Source: Strix aluco (taxonomy: Eukaryota; Chordata; Aves; Strigiformes; Strigidae). Taken from it: DNA of 64,000 bases. The DNA is taken from NCBI RefSeq assembly GCF_031877795.1, contig NC_133946.1:10205144-10269143 (forward strand), in the 5' to 3' direction. Under the pieces are notes generated by a model. It made no database searches and was not told where the DNA came from. It worked only from the letters and a program-made list of their open reading frames with translations. Shown piece after piece: positions 13,887-45,775 of the stretch. How positions within the stretch are numbered: position 1 is the first letter of the stretch; every line of letters begins with the position of its first letter. Made by a program: the position numbers and the translations under genes.

Positions 13887-14750
13887 TTATGGTACTGACA
13901 TACACCAGTCTAGCAACAGCTTCCTAGCTGATGCAGGATCTCGTTCCACAAGGTTCTTACCAGCCCTCACAAGGGCTACTACTCCATCACGGTCTGTACA
14001 GGCTTCCCCCTGGTTGTGCTTAGTCAGTTTTATTTTCCCAAGGAACACCAAACTCTGTAGGATTAGGCAGCTTCTCTGTGTCACAGTAACCCGCTGCCGC
14101 CCTCTCGAGGCTGGCCGGCTGGGAATACCACAGCAGCACTGTACCTAAACTGCTCCAGAATGTCTATCAAATGTGCAATAATTCAATTCTCTGCAGAATG
14201 AAAAATGCTCACGGGAAAGATGAATACCAGCTTTCCCACTGCTGTGTAAACAACTGCTGCTTGACACACCTCACGGAAGGGGGGTGTATGTGAACGTGGA
14301 GGCGCTGCCTATGTGGCACAGTTTCAAACAGATGCTGTCGGACGATATGGCACTATCGCTACGAGGTGTCTTGTCTCTCAGAGGGATCAAGTGCGCAACG
14401 CCTTGCATACATAACTGCTTAGAATAGCTGCAGGACTGCCCATAACGTCTGAACTGCACCATACTGAAGCCACTGACTTTCTATTTATAGAACTAGAGAT
14501 ATGCTTTCTTTCCTTATCCCTACCATAAACCCTCTGGAAGAGGGACCACTCCTTTCTCTTCACAATACGTTGGCAAGACAGACACAGCATAGTGCACTGT
14601 TGCAGACACCTGCTTCCCAAAGACAAAACAATTTTGCAGGAGGAGGAGGAGGAGGAGGTTTCGACTTACCCATTTGCAGATCATGTTACCACCGCGGCAC
14701 CTGACAAGGTGGCCCGTCGTGACAAGGTGTCACACCTACTGACCTAGGCA
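13887..14750. repeat. Unclassified CpG-containing block, possible LTR or other repeat remnant
   Basis: This stretch is richer in CpG than the surrounding kilobases. Read on the minus strand it has an AATAAA-like site (revcomp of TATTTATTATGG near 13881-13892), which would suit the end of an LTR, but I could not find paired termini, a target-site duplication or a protein domain. The minus ORF at 13887-14084 has no recognisable motif. The assignment is weak. Confidence 0.25.
14638..14658 (+). repeat. (AGG)7 microsatellite
   Basis: There are seven perfect AGG units in the intergenic region. The minus strand is the CCT repeat. Confidence 0.9.
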
Positions 14751-17700
14751 TCTCTCCGTGCAGTAATGTGTTCCTGAACAAGAAAAAGGAAGGAAAAAGC
14801 AAATGAGACAGGGACAGGAAAAACAGAGTGAGGATGAGAATCAAGCTGACACATATTATGAGAAGCACAATGTGGTAGTGGAACTTTGCTGCTTTATTTT
14901 TCTAACCTGCCCTCAGTAAGGAGTAAATTAAAAACTTTGTGATGCTTCAGGTGCCTCACTTTGAATTGGAATATGCCTCTGAGGTGAGTAGCAGTGCCCA
15001 CTCCTGTCTGCTGTGGAGCTGGTACCCACTACACCATCCACTCTCAATGAAACGTTCCTACCCCAGGGTCCCACCAGGCCTCCTGTGCTCACTGTTGGCT
15101 GACCCTTGGGTGTGCAGCTACCTTGGATGCCTACTGTAAAGGGATTAAACCAGTAACCCTTGTGCTGTGTGAGCACATCTGTCACCATGCACACAGTATT
15201 CCAGCCAGAAACAGAAATCCTAGGCTGAAGGTTAAGGAGAGAAGGCACGCTTGTGGTAAGTTGTCCTGTTTCTGTCCATGTTTTGAGACTGCACTACACC
15301 AAAAGGTCAGGAGTGGCTATCCTGTCTTACACTCTGTAACGCCTGGAGTATTGTCCCTCCCATCCTTGCCAGGGTGTCACGTGTGGCCTAGGGTGACAGG
15401 CCCATGGGAAGATGTCTTCTGCAATTAGAAACCTCAGAAAGGAGTTGGATAGGAAATGCATATGAAAGCATCAATAGGAGAAGACAGGACGTGTGATGAC
15501 TATCCCTTCACTGAGATGATGTCACATAATTTATATAAACTGCATTCCAGCATGTTGTTGATGTTATTTCCATAGGACGTCTGGGTGGAATGAGGTTTGT
15601 ACCCAGGGAGCACTTCTGATCTGTGCAGAAAAGGTTCCAAGGAGCCATATACAGGCATGGGAATGTATGGATGTTTGCCAGAGCCATCTCTTGCCAGGAG
15701 ACGCATGCAACCCCCTGTGTTTAATGCAGTCACATGCTCTCCTTCACACATATTCTGCTTTCATCTTCTGAAATTTAAAATGTCCCTGCTCACCACTATT
15801 GACAGAATTCTGGAGTGTGAGGGCAGGAGTGCCCTGAGACCTGTGTGTTAGGCTGGAAGTGAAACCTCCAGTCTAGGCCATCTCCAGGTATAACAGAGGT
15901 ATGCCCAAGTCTTCTCATGAACCCAAGCCAAAATGCTATAAACCCTCGATGGTTTTGTGTTCAGACTTACTGGCTTGTTTTTCAGGTTATCCTGAGTAGT
16001 GACAAGGTTGCGAGGCAACCCTCCAAAAGCCACACTGCTTAGGCTAGGTGTGGTATGCTCCAGCATGGAATAAGGCAGGGTATGAAGCCTACGAGAGTAT
16101 GATGCCTTCTGGGATGGCACTGGGGGACAGTCAGGCAGAGGTAGCCAGTCTTTATGCAGTGCCCTCCATGCTGTCTTTACGATTGTCTTTTAACTATTCT
16201 TTCAAACACACCAGGGCTTCATCAGCAATGGACCTAGTACCTTCAATCCATAGAGACCCCAGGAGTGAACGAAGTATACAACTTAGACTGTGGAGGCCCA
16301 GGCCAAGGAGTGAGAGAGCTATGCAAAGGGACAGTGCAGATGTACCCAGGGAATCCTTAGCACCATGAAGGAGCTAGCAGCTAGGGCAGTCATCTGGCAC
16401 ACATGGCTCATTTTAAGTCTTGCCTAAACCTAGCATTTGAACTTAATTCTTCCTATATTCCATTAAGGTCTTTTAGCCACCATTTGCTGCTCTGGTTTGG
16501 TAGTGAATCAGTAATAACAGACAAAGCCAGCAGAGCTGCAAAGGGCAAGCGAGAGAGACAGACAGACTGCTGCAGTACTATCACCATCATCTGGAAGGTA
16601 GGAGAGAAACGTTCAAACACGCTTGTGGGAAAAACTGCAATGAATCTGTACTTCTGACAACAAAATAATGACTAAAAGAATGCCAAACATATTAGAGTAA
16701 GGAGAAAAAAGCCACAACAAAACAATGTCTTCACTTGCAGAATTCTCTCTTCACTAAGAACTTTGTATCTTTTCACTTTGTGACCCCTAATTTTCTTTTC
16801 TCTGATTTCTCTGATAAACTCAAGAGATTTTAGCCATTTCCAGTATACACCAGAAAACCTTGCCTACCTGCACATAAACCTACAATAGAATCTTATAAAT
16901 TTTTCAGTTTAAGGTATACTTCATATTGTTTAAATACCTGAGAGTCAATATCATATAATGCTAATTTAGTAAATAAATGAGTGATTGCCCAAAGTTAGGC
17001 TGATATTTTAATAAAATTATATCTAAAATATATAAAGCATATGTGAAAAGTGCTATATAACTCACCTAGCATGAGCATTAATATTGGCATTTTTATGAAA
17101 AAAAGGAAAACAAAGCTTTGTAACACTAGTAGGCTGCTGAAACATGAAAGTTTGAGGTAGAGGCAAAACCTTTGTTAAAGGTTCTGTAATACAATTTCAA
17201 AGAAATCTTTTTACTCTACACAACATCATAACAGCACAGTAACTACTATTCTAGTATTCAGCACCAAATCATACTGCCTGTATTAAAAATTTTAAGAAAC
17301 CTTCTTCAACAAGATTTAATTTCAGTATGTTGGAGCAGGAATTTGTAGTTTGACACTTATTGCCCAAGTGAGTGTACTAAATGAAAACTCTCTGAGTTTA
17401 TATGACAAAGTACCTTACATAATGCACTGTTCATACTTTTTCAGTACGTTTGTTCCTAGTTTTTGTGTGAACGAACAATATTTCACCATCTCACTATTCT
17501 TGTGATGCTGAATGTGTATACCACCATTTTGTGCTACAGCAGAAGAGCATGCATACTTCCAACCCAAAAAGTAAAAACATGTGAAAAACAGCAGGGAAAC
17601 AACCACATAAGGTTCCAAAACCCATTGTCATTTCATGCAGTTCATGTCAGTTCATGTCAATTAATTAGCACTCAAGAACCACCTAGTCAATGCAGTCTTA

Positions 17701-20700
17701 ATAAACATAATACTGCCCACCTTCTTATATATCTAATTCCATTTATGACACAGTTGCTTGTTATCATATAACCCAGCAATATCTTTCCAACAAGGAGACT
17801 GCTGACTCAGACCAATTTGTTATTGCCATTCAGGATGAAACATATGCTGTAAGCAATGGGTAGGTAATTACCAACTCCCTTTTTTTCCACCTACGTCATT
17901 GGGAAGGCATACCTGTGACACATCATCTGTAATGAAAATGTCACAGTGCTATATAATGTTCTATGCATAGCACATCTCAGTAACTGGTCCTGAAAAAAAT
18001 ATAAGAATAGTCTGTATGATTGAGTAAAAAGAGGGGCTGGTGCCAGGATTAAGTAGTATGGGATCCATCAGAGCTCAATAAAATGATGAATCAGAGCTTG
18101 ACAAAAGAATTAAATGACGAATAGTGGGTGGATGTCATAGAGTAAGTCTTTAGAACTGGATCACAACAGAAACCTCCTTGTTCAAATGCATTAAAATACA
18201 GGGGGTTAGACCAAGGTCTATATCCAAACCATAGGAAAACACATGGCAGTTAACTTTCAAGTACAATGGAGCCTTTTGTGAGTAAGATCTATCGGTTACA
18301 ATCCCTGTGACTGGTAAGCAGGAAAAGGAGCAAAAACATCAATACGGAAGAAGATGGTGAAAAGCCTCTGTAATCTGTCATGCAGGCAGAAAATTAAGAT
18401 ATCTCAACCTTCTGTATCTTGAAACCTATTTTCAGATTTCAGGAAAATGTATAAATAGCAATACCAAACAGAAGAGATATTAGCACACTGTAAAAACAAA
18501 TAAAAAACCACTTTACCATACTAACAACAAAAGAAAAGAAAAAAAATGTTAACCTCCTCAAGTCAAATAACCACAGGACTATTGAAAAATAGCTGTTTTC
18601 GTGTTGGTGAATTGAAAGTAGTTGGTGGTCAAAACTTGGCCTAATTTACATGGTACTCTTTCTTGTAGCTGTAAAAATTTATCAAACATTTTTAGACTAG
18701 AAGTATTGAAAAAAACAAAGGCAGCATATCCAGTGAAAAATGTGTATTCCTCTTAAAATTGTTTAGATGTCCACGTTATGGATCAAGACCCAACTGTGCT
18801 GTTCAAACATAGAACAAACACTGCTCTTAACCCAACAAAAATAGGAAATGCACATAAACAAAGCTGGATAGGAATGCTGATACATCACTGTAGATCTGTT
18901 TAGAAGGTTTTAGTGTATTTATAAGTTTGATGGTTTGTAAGTCATGATCTGTATTTCATTTTTATCCCTACATCATAAGCTTCGTGGCAATGTAAATGGC
19001 TGATAAACCTATTGTAAATATCTTGTAAATGGCCAGCCAGGGTGCAGGGGACAACTAGTAGCTAGAAACACATCAATATAATTAACCTGGTAACTTAATG
19101 TCAACCTCCAGAAAAAACCTCAACAACCTAATAATTTGTTACAGTTTCCAGATAAGTTTCACCACTTCTTGGCTGTCATGAAACAGCCAAGTTCTGTGCT
19201 GATATATCAAAATAACTATTATCTCTTCTAGCAGCTTTTATAAAGCAGGCGCACATTTTAAAAACATAGCTCTTCATACACATAAAAACCAGAGATCTTT
19301 TAGGATGTCTAAAATTGATCTCAATGTCTAACTAAATGTTGTAAAGACTACTGTAGTTATGGAATTATTTTGCTTTTTTTTTTTTTTAGGTGCTTCCATA
19401 ATTTCAATTTATCTATTTGAGGCAATGAATTTTCTATGAACAGAAAACCTTAGAAAAATGAGGTCAAATTTACAGAAGAGAACTTTGGCTGTAAGAATAG
19501 CCATACCTAGACACACAGAAAACATTCTGCTCTGTTTATTTTCCACACATCTACCTGTGGTCGAAACAGTCACGGGCTTACCCAGGCCTCGTTCTAGTTC
19601 AGCAGAAATCATAAGTAGCACATGGCAATTGAGTAAGTCTTAAACAAAATAATGGCCATCTTCGCAACCTATAATGATATATAACTAGTCAGTGTGAAAA
19701 ACTGCTTTTATCAGGATGACTGGAGCAGCTACTCAAATGCTGCCATTGCACAGGACAGCTGGGGCAAAGGGCATCGGCCAGCTGCTGGCCATATGGCAGG
19801 CACGGTGGTGAACCAATTATGCCAGACTAAAAGAGCTATTTTATATTTATATTTATCTAATATACTACTAACAGTATTTCACTCTGAGTGTGTCCCTTGC
19901 TTCTTTGACTCTCATAACACCCCAGAATTTTCTGTAGTCTTTCTTATTGTCAAAATTAAGATATGTAAGCAGATGGCATACAGACTTTTTGCCAGTATTC
20001 CATCCTTAGATGCCTCCTATTGTCATGTAAATATACTGAGAATGACAGCTACTTAAAGTCAAAAAAAAAGGCTAAAATATTCACACCAAAATAAAAACAG
20101 ATTTTCAAAGGTACTGAGAACCTACAACTCCTATCAATTCAAACAATACTAATTAGTGTGCTAGTACCCTAGGATTAATTACTCCCTTGGTTCCATTTGC
20201 GTTCGTCTCAAGGGACAAACCTCAAGTCTTATGTCTATTGCTGTTATCCCTCTTAAACAGAGCAACTAAAGAGACAGCCACATTTTTTCTTCTATAATAA
20301 ACCAGATTTTTAAAACTGAATTTATTTCACAATTCACTGAAATTATCTTTAAAAATCTGAGTTATGTTCAGCATCTGTTAATCAGCTAGTTTAAAGACAA
20401 TGAAAATCTATCAGTGACAAGCTAGCTTCCATTAAATATTTTAAAGTGTTTTTGCATTTTCAGGACAAAAAAAAAGTGAAAGAAAAAACATATTAAACTA
20501 CATGTGGTTTGTAAACATGTTAAACTTGAAAATATTACTATCTTAATGGAATCCTGGCAGGCACTGCACAGGGAATTTGCAACAATCACCTCCCGGTGAT
20601 TCCATGGGAACTGACCCATCAAGTCAGCACAGCAGATTATTATGTATGTAAAACGCTCCCTGATACTCCAGCACCCCAGTATCACGTGTACCTACTACGG

Positions 20701-23700
20701 TTGTCACATGCATTGTAATAGTCTTTGATGTACCTCTGCTTGCAGAGCGTCACATCTTTCACAACTTGCTTAAATAGAAAAAGATCGATCCAGCCTTTTT
20801 TTTTTTAGATACTAAACATTACTTAGATGCCTAACTTAAATCTCTCAGGTTTTACAGTTTCAGTTTAGTGACTAGATAATGTATGGAGAATTTCTAGCTA
20901 CTCGCCTACTGTTTCAAAGATAGTGACATTTTCTCTTCTTGTATCTTACAAATGCAACATACCTTCTTCTTTGTTTTTCCTTATTTCCCAAGGTCCACAT
21001 TTGCCATGGTTACAGCAAATCCATCTCATTTATTGCCATTTCACTAGCTGGTTTGTTTGGTTTTTTCCTCCATAAGCTTCCTATGATCACGTTGTCTCTT
21101 CCAGTCATAACTGTGATATTGTATTCATAGGAAAATTTAGAAATCACTGCTGTAGAGAATAATATGTGATCAGATCATTGTTTAGTACCAAAACTAACTG
21201 GAAGTTGAGATATGAACCATGCCTAAATTCACCATTACTGGTGTTATTCACCTCACAACCTAAATGTCAGGCATACATGCAATCTCTTTTGTTCACATTC
21301 TGTAGACCTCTAACCAAGCATATAGTACACCTTCCCACTTGCAGCATGAAATTCTACATTTTAATCTGAAATATTACGCTGGTATTTTTCAGCAGAGCAT
21401 CAAACTATTCTTTCTCCTGCTTATGGATCATAGAATACATATAATGGGCAAACAAATTCTGTTCATACATCCAAGTAGCAGCTTCAGGTTAGTTCATTTT
21501 ATTGCCATACTAACAAATTGTATGAATAATCTCTGTATATTAGTCTAGAGCCATATTGATGCATTTAGCTACAGACATTTTCAAAAGCATGTATGTAATT
21601 TTTACTGGCAATGAAATAACAGCCTGATTTTCCAGTCCTGCTTGGCAGTCAACATTTTTAATTGCCTTTAAGTTTCTGAAAATTCAATTGGTTTGAAAAA
21701 CCAGTTCATTTGGGATTCTCTTCTTTCTACAGAATTAGAACATATAAAATGATGTCTATTGTATCAAGGTATCTCTTGGATCAAGCATCTATATTTATAC
21801 ATGCAAACATCCAGCAAGCCAATTAAGCACTTGACTAATTTAAAGCACATGTGACTAAGTCATACTGGATGGCTGACCCATTTAAAAGCTTAAGAGCTGC
21901 TGATTCTAACAAGAGAAAAAATATTGCTGTGTCTAGCTTTATGTCTTTTCTTATGCAGAATGAAGCATTAATGGGCAAAACCATGTTTCAAAATAGAGGC
22001 TTTATTAACTGCTATCAGGTAAATGCTTCAGACAATGCTGCTAATAACACAAAGAACAAATATAGAAAAACATTCATAAGCTTACTTATCAGTGCTCTTA
22101 AGTTGAAAGAAAATCAAATAAAAGCAAATGCATTAACAAAAGAAAATTGTATTTATATGATGTGAAATAATTTTAATAATGTAGTATCTAGGGATAAAAT
22201 GCAAAACTGAGATATCCAGAAAGCTAAATACATGTTTGAATACCTTAGCATCTGAAAAGTGCTGCATTTCTTATTCTATTATTGTTCTTCTCTCAGTCAT
22301 TTCAAGAAGTATACTGCAGCTGTCTTTCCAGCACTAAACTTGAAACACAACTTCTTGATAATGATGATCAGGAATACTGTTTATGAAAATTAATAAATTA
22401 TTGCAAAACATTAATATAGATGAATTAATTTCTCTTTTTGGTAAAAATACTGAAAAATTTATTTTACTCTAGGACTGGTGTATCCATTGACATTTACTAA
22501 CCACATACACTATTAAAGTCTGAAGACGTGTCTGCTCCAGGACCACTGAAGTCTTTATTGACTATATAGAATGGAATAAGCAGTGGAAAAGAAAAGCATG
22601 TTGTTTGAAACATATAAACTATTATTCTTCTAACACACTTTTCTACTGCTGAGGTTAGTCTTTTTCTTTAGTGGTTTAAATTAAGACCTTGCCTTAATAA
22701 CTACAGCAGAGCTTGGTGGAAAATTTCAAACACAAAAAAGAGGTTTCCTATCTGTCTTCTCCTGATTTTCTTCTACACGTGTCTTCTCAAAGTCCACATT
22801 TTCCCTCTGCTATGCTTCTCAGTATCTCACTCCATCAACTGACAGCCCAGTGTGCTGCTTCCCATAAAAGTCAGTTTTTACTTCCTGCCTGCTTACCTTT
22901 TCCACTAGTATCTTTCTCTCAATCATCCCTTAAAGTCCACCTCTGAAGATGTTATATTTCACTGTCTTCAGCGTTTTCTATTAGATCTGATGACCGACAA
23001 TACAAAATTAAACAGACTACATGTAATGCTAGTTACTGAATGATAAACTTAATTAGTAAAATGTTTTCAGACATAGCTTACAGAGCATATACAGAGATCC
23101 CCAGTTTATTATTACCCATCTTATATTTCATCTCTTCTTCTCACCATATACTGTGTCTAACAGCACCTGTCACCCAGGTGTTGACTGACCTTTAATAGCA
23201 CGGACTTCATGGCTCTCTAATTGCAAGTTTGGCATATAAGATCATTTTGGGTGTGTATTGCCAGTTTGGAATCAAGACAGACAATATGTTCCATCTACTG
23301 TATTACAGTGGACAATAATCTGACATTTCTATTAATATTTCTCTGCTTTTCTAAAATATCAACCTTTTTCTTCTGGCTGCACTTGCCATACCTACCCCTC
23401 AATCCTGACATGTAAGTGAACAGTTAAATAGTAGTATATGTTCCTCTTTCAGTGCTTTTTCTGTGCCCTGATGCTTACATCAGACGTGACAGCAAAAGGA
23501 TCAGTGGAAAAGTCATTTGTAGAGGTTCCCGAGGTACTGTAAATATCCCAAGGTTGGATATTTATAACAAGGCCAATTATTATTTCACGTCTTGAGAATA
23601 GTTTCATTATATCACTTCATAGTTGGAATACATGCAGCAGATGAATTTGTTTCATGACTGAAAATATATTCAGTAATATCACTTACATTTTTATTATGTG

Positions 23701-24254
23701 AGCCTAAAACAGAGTCTTTATTTTTTTCTTTTGGACCTTATTCCTTGCAGTACAGGTAGAAAATGTATCCAAGCCTCATCTCTAGATATGTAATTTGGAT
23801 ACTCTGGAAGATATAAATTGAACATCCTTATTAGAAGGGGAAAAAAATTAAGTTTCCCAATCCTGTGATAAGTGTTCTCACCAATAACCAGTTTAATTAA
23901 AAATGAGCACTCTCTGCCTTGTGTTTCTCATTTCTGATCTTTTAGAATAAACGTCCTTGTGGCCAATGTGCTCTGTGCTGAAGTTAAGCGCTTTGGCTAT
24001 GTAGTAGAGGTACTCTGAGTGTACCTACTCAACAGAGGTTGCAGAGAACATGGGAACACTTATGAACCCGGTTTCATCATAAGCAGGAGGTAGGTACCAA
24101 GTCAGCCAGCCAAGATGGCTGATACATGTAGCATGAAAGCTTTAGGTGCCTGTGTAACTTAATTAGTAAAGCAACAGGCACTATTAACCTTCTACTCGAT
24201 CATTCCCTTAGGTGTAACTGACTGAACTACACATAAACTTTATATACAGCATTA

Positions 24255-24285
24255 GTGTGTGTGTGTGTGTGCGCGCGTGCGTGTG
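24255..24285 (+). repeat. (GT)n microsatellite with GC interruption
   Basis: A run of GT dinucleotides passes into GCGCGCGTGCGTG. This alternating purine-pyrimidine tract is a typical vertebrate microsatellite with potential to form Z-DNA. Confidence 0.9.
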
Positions 24286-26219
24286 AGTGAAACCGATCTT
24301 GTAGTTTGTGTTTAAACTCACTTTAAATACAGAAAACAAAATACAAATGCTAAGTATTATGACTTTTAATCTCTCAAAATCTTAATTAAGGGTGAAGTGT
24401 GGTTTGGATTATGCCTCAGAAAGACAGGCAGCAACATAGAACCAGTCTCCCTAGGTAAATAAAGATGATTAATTTGGAATTGTTTGAAGTTTGTTTACTT
24501 AATGCATATATAACAGGAGGCTTACGCAGGCAAATAAGATGCCGCAGGAATCAAATATCACAATAGAAGGGGGGAAAAAAGGAAATAAATAAAGATACCC
24601 ACAGCAAGGTACCTGTGGAATTTAAACCAGTATTCACTGCTTTCTTCACTGAAAAGATAGAAGGCTAAGGTGAGATGAGAGAAAATATATTTGTTTCACA
24701 CTTCACTTAGCTTTGTATATGACCTTATCAAATGCAGTTACTAAAATGCAAGCAGTAAAGCTAAAGCACAAACATTTTTGAAAAATACATGTCATTGGTA
24801 TTGCCACCTGTTCTCTTTTGAAATTTTTTTTGCATATTTTCTTAGCCAATATTTAATCTCCTCTTGTTTTTTCAGGCACACATACACATGTGTATACACA
24901 CATATATCTTTTCCTCTAGCACTGCAGTTATAATAAGAAGGGTTTATGTGAAATGAATGAGAAGCAGTTTTTGCAAGTTACTGCTATTTTGAAACAGACT
25001 TGTGACAAGCATGTTTATCTACACATGTTTGTTGACAGAAGATGTTAAACTTTAAAGGAAAAGCAAACAACTCTTCATGAAAATGGCCATGTTGCCCTCA
25101 TTTTGCTGGTTAAGCAAACTGAAATACCAATTACTTGATTTTAAAAAAAGTGTGTATGCACTTCTAATGTTAAGTCTATAGGACTTAGACAATCAGTCTT
25201 TTCTTATGAAAAGACCATTTTTTAATAAAAGTCATCTTAAAAAATAAAAGCTGCGTGGAAGAACACCATGTAAGCCTGAATGAGTGCCTGAAAAGATCAT
25301 TAATGTTCTCAGAAATGGCTGATGGTGGGGCCTACAAATAGTTTGCAGAATGGGAGCTAGCATCTTGAAAACAAAGTTTTCTGTGGGTTAAGACCTTGTT
25401 GTGAAGCTTGGATACCTTTTTCTTTGGCTGATATTATAGAGGGTTTCTTGCTCTGCAGACTTTATGTATTTACTCCTGTTTAGCTTTACCAAGGATCTTC
25501 TGAGTGCAGCAGAAGTCTGGTACATGGACGTGATCTGTGGTTGCACAGAAGATGCAGTAGCAGGTGTAGTCTGATGATGTATATTTAGTACAAAAATATT
25601 ATAAACATAGGTGATTGATCTTTCTTGCTTTTCTTTATGATGTAGGTTATCATGTTGAGAAAGAAAAGATTATGACACCTGGAGACATGAAAGAAATGTC
25701 CAAAATAAGGCTGAAGCAGAAAAAGGGGAGTTTGCTGTTCCTACCACTGGGGAAAAGGAGTACCGTTAGTGATATTCCCTGGGTAGTACAGACCTGAATT
25801 TGGGAGCCTTAGCCCTCTAATACATAATCATGCATACTAGATAAAGCTATCATCTGATTGAAATAATGAGAAAGACTATTCTTTGTATCTGTTAAGAGAA
25901 AAAATGTAGCCATAATCTTGCAGATAAGCATTTTCCCGGTTTCATTTCTTTTTGACAGGCTGTGGGTAAACAGAGCTGCTCAGCTTCGTTGTTGTAATGT
26001 GTATTCTGTGAAGAACCACACTGGGATTCTTATCAAGAATGATGGGGGGGAAACCAAACCACCGCACACACAAAACTTGCTGACTCAGTTGCTTTTATAA
26101 ACCAGTATTCTCCTGCAACCACATTTGGGTAATTTCTGTTTGTTTAGACAGGTCGCTTATCTGCTATGATTACCCCCAGTCATTGCCATTAGGAAAGAGC
26201 TAATAAGGGGCAAGGTACA

Positions 26220-26256
26220 TATATTTTAGTTTTCTAATCTATATTTTAGTTTTCTA
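26220..26256 (+). repeat. Short direct repeat, 17-base unit at 20-base spacing
   Basis: The 17-base unit TATATTTTAGTTTTCTA occurs at 26220-26236 and again at 26240-26256. It is a small tandem duplication in AT-rich DNA with no evident function. Confidence 0.85.
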
Positions 26257-27431
26257 GTGTGCATAGGTAGTCTTATCCATCTGTCTGGGTCCAGAACCCC
26301 ATACAGAAGTACGAGCTATGAAGTACAAGTCCACAGAATAACTGGTCATATAGATCTTCATCTATCTTTCAAGTACCCAATGTCACATAACCTAATAGTT
26401 TAAGATAGCTTATTCCTGTGGCTGAAAGGTTTTGGCTCAAATTAGGAAAAATAACTCCCTGTTAACCACTTTTATCCCATGTAGCAGCACATCCTTGAGG
26501 CACAAAGCCAGGGGACCTCCCCAGTGTTATGAATGTTACAGTACAAGGGACGGACCTGTGGACTGTAGTGCAGAAAACTCATCAAAGACGGTGCTTTAAT
26601 AACTGCAGTCGCCTAACAAGAGAACTGTATTTACCTCATTATTTATAAGTATAACCCAGGGAGATTTCTTATTAATTCAGAAGTGTGCTTTTTTAAGGTT
26701 ACAAATTCAGGCCTCCAAGAAATACTGTTTACAATTGGGCGCATATGAATTATGACCAATGTTAAAATCACCTGTGCCTCATTTGAGGTACAGATATAAG
26801 AACGAACATTTAACTATACACTTGGTCACTTGGATTTTGCAATTTAAAACATTTTTTCCCACTGAAACAATCGCTGCCTCCGAAACTCCTGAAGCAATTG
26901 CAGTTTCCACAGTGCCCTCATCCTGTAATTTCCTACGCCACTGCATAACTTAAATCAGCAGCTTTAGAAAGTGCCGACATCTCAAAACTGGAAACACACA
27001 CCAAAAATTAAGTTACTTACGCAGCTAACTAACCCCGCCCAAGCTGGAGTAACAAGGGAAGCGGCTCTCTGCAGCCCCGCGCTTGCCTATCGCCATCCCC
27101 ACAGGCTGAGGCAGCGGGCTGCCGTCGGCGCCCCCTCACAGCGCCTGATTGACGCTCCCCTCACCCATTCACAGCTCGCGCTGCCCGCTGGGCGCGCCGC
27201 TATTGGTCGAGGAGGTAGCGGGGGGTGGGCGCAGCGCGGGGGTAGGAGGCGTGGGTGCGGTAGCACCCGCTACCTCCTGCTGCTGCGGGGCGTGGCGGTT
27301 CCTCGCGGGGTCCCCTCTCTGGCGCTGCCTCCTCGCTGGTGACCGGCACAGTCCCGCCGGGTCGCTCCGCGCTCGTTTCTCTCCGTATCGCCCTTCCTGC
27401 CTTTGGGGGGGGGGTCGCCTGAGCTTGCAAA

Positions 27432-45326
<17,895 letters not shown>

Positions 45327-45775
45327 AGCGTGCTGCAGAGATTTACTCTGAATTTTGCGTCCTTACAACTGCAGGACAACCTGCTGAACACGTTAATGAA
45401 TGTAGCAGACTTCCGCACAAATACAGAAGTGTTTTACAGGCTTGATTTATTAAGCTCTCAAGTGCCTGTATCTGTATTGGAAACTAGGTAACCCAAGCTA
45501 ACAATCCTAGTGCCTTTCAACACTAGTGCTTTACTGCTTGTTAACAACACATGGTGTTTTTAAGGAAATTCATGACTAAAAATTGTTTCTAGAAGCAAAC
45601 ATAAGTTTAATCAAAATAATGCTTCATTTTTTTTATTGTAAAACTTTCCTGGCTAAGTCACACAATAGAACTTCTGTAATGATACTGTGATTATCCTTAT
45701 GGATAAACTTTTTCACGTTAAAAAGCTGATGTTGTTCAATATTTCTAATAAAATAGTTATCTGTATGTATTTGTA
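45327..45775 (+). terminator. CAT 3' UTR with polyadenylation signal AATAAA at 45747-45752
   Basis: A canonical AATAAA begins 421 bases after the CAT stop and is followed by GT-rich sequence (TCTGTATGTATTTG). This is the most likely proximal cleavage site, near 45770. A second AATAAA at 47551-47556, also followed by a GT-rich stretch, could serve a longer 3' UTR. Confidence 0.75.

Larger units (their letters stand above)
12039..27040. other. Intergenic DNA between ABTB2 and CAT, distal part
   Basis: About 15 kb of AT-rich DNA has no supported gene. It holds short simple repeats, a CpG-containing unclassified block near 13.9-14.75 kb, and moderately GC-rich sequence with scattered ORFs at 14.9-16.4 kb that resembles old repeat DNA but matches no family I can name. 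From 16.6 to 26.9 kb I see nothing beyond a GT repeat and minor direct repeats. Confidence 0.55.

Noticed and set aside
13887-14084. Minus ORF that might be retroviral
   Set aside because: No integrase, protease or reverse-transcriptase motif could be seen, and no paired LTRs or target-site duplication.
24882-24895. Perfect 14-base palindrome ATACACATGTGTAT
   Set aside because: It lies in a CA/TG-rich simple-sequence context where such palindromes arise by chance.
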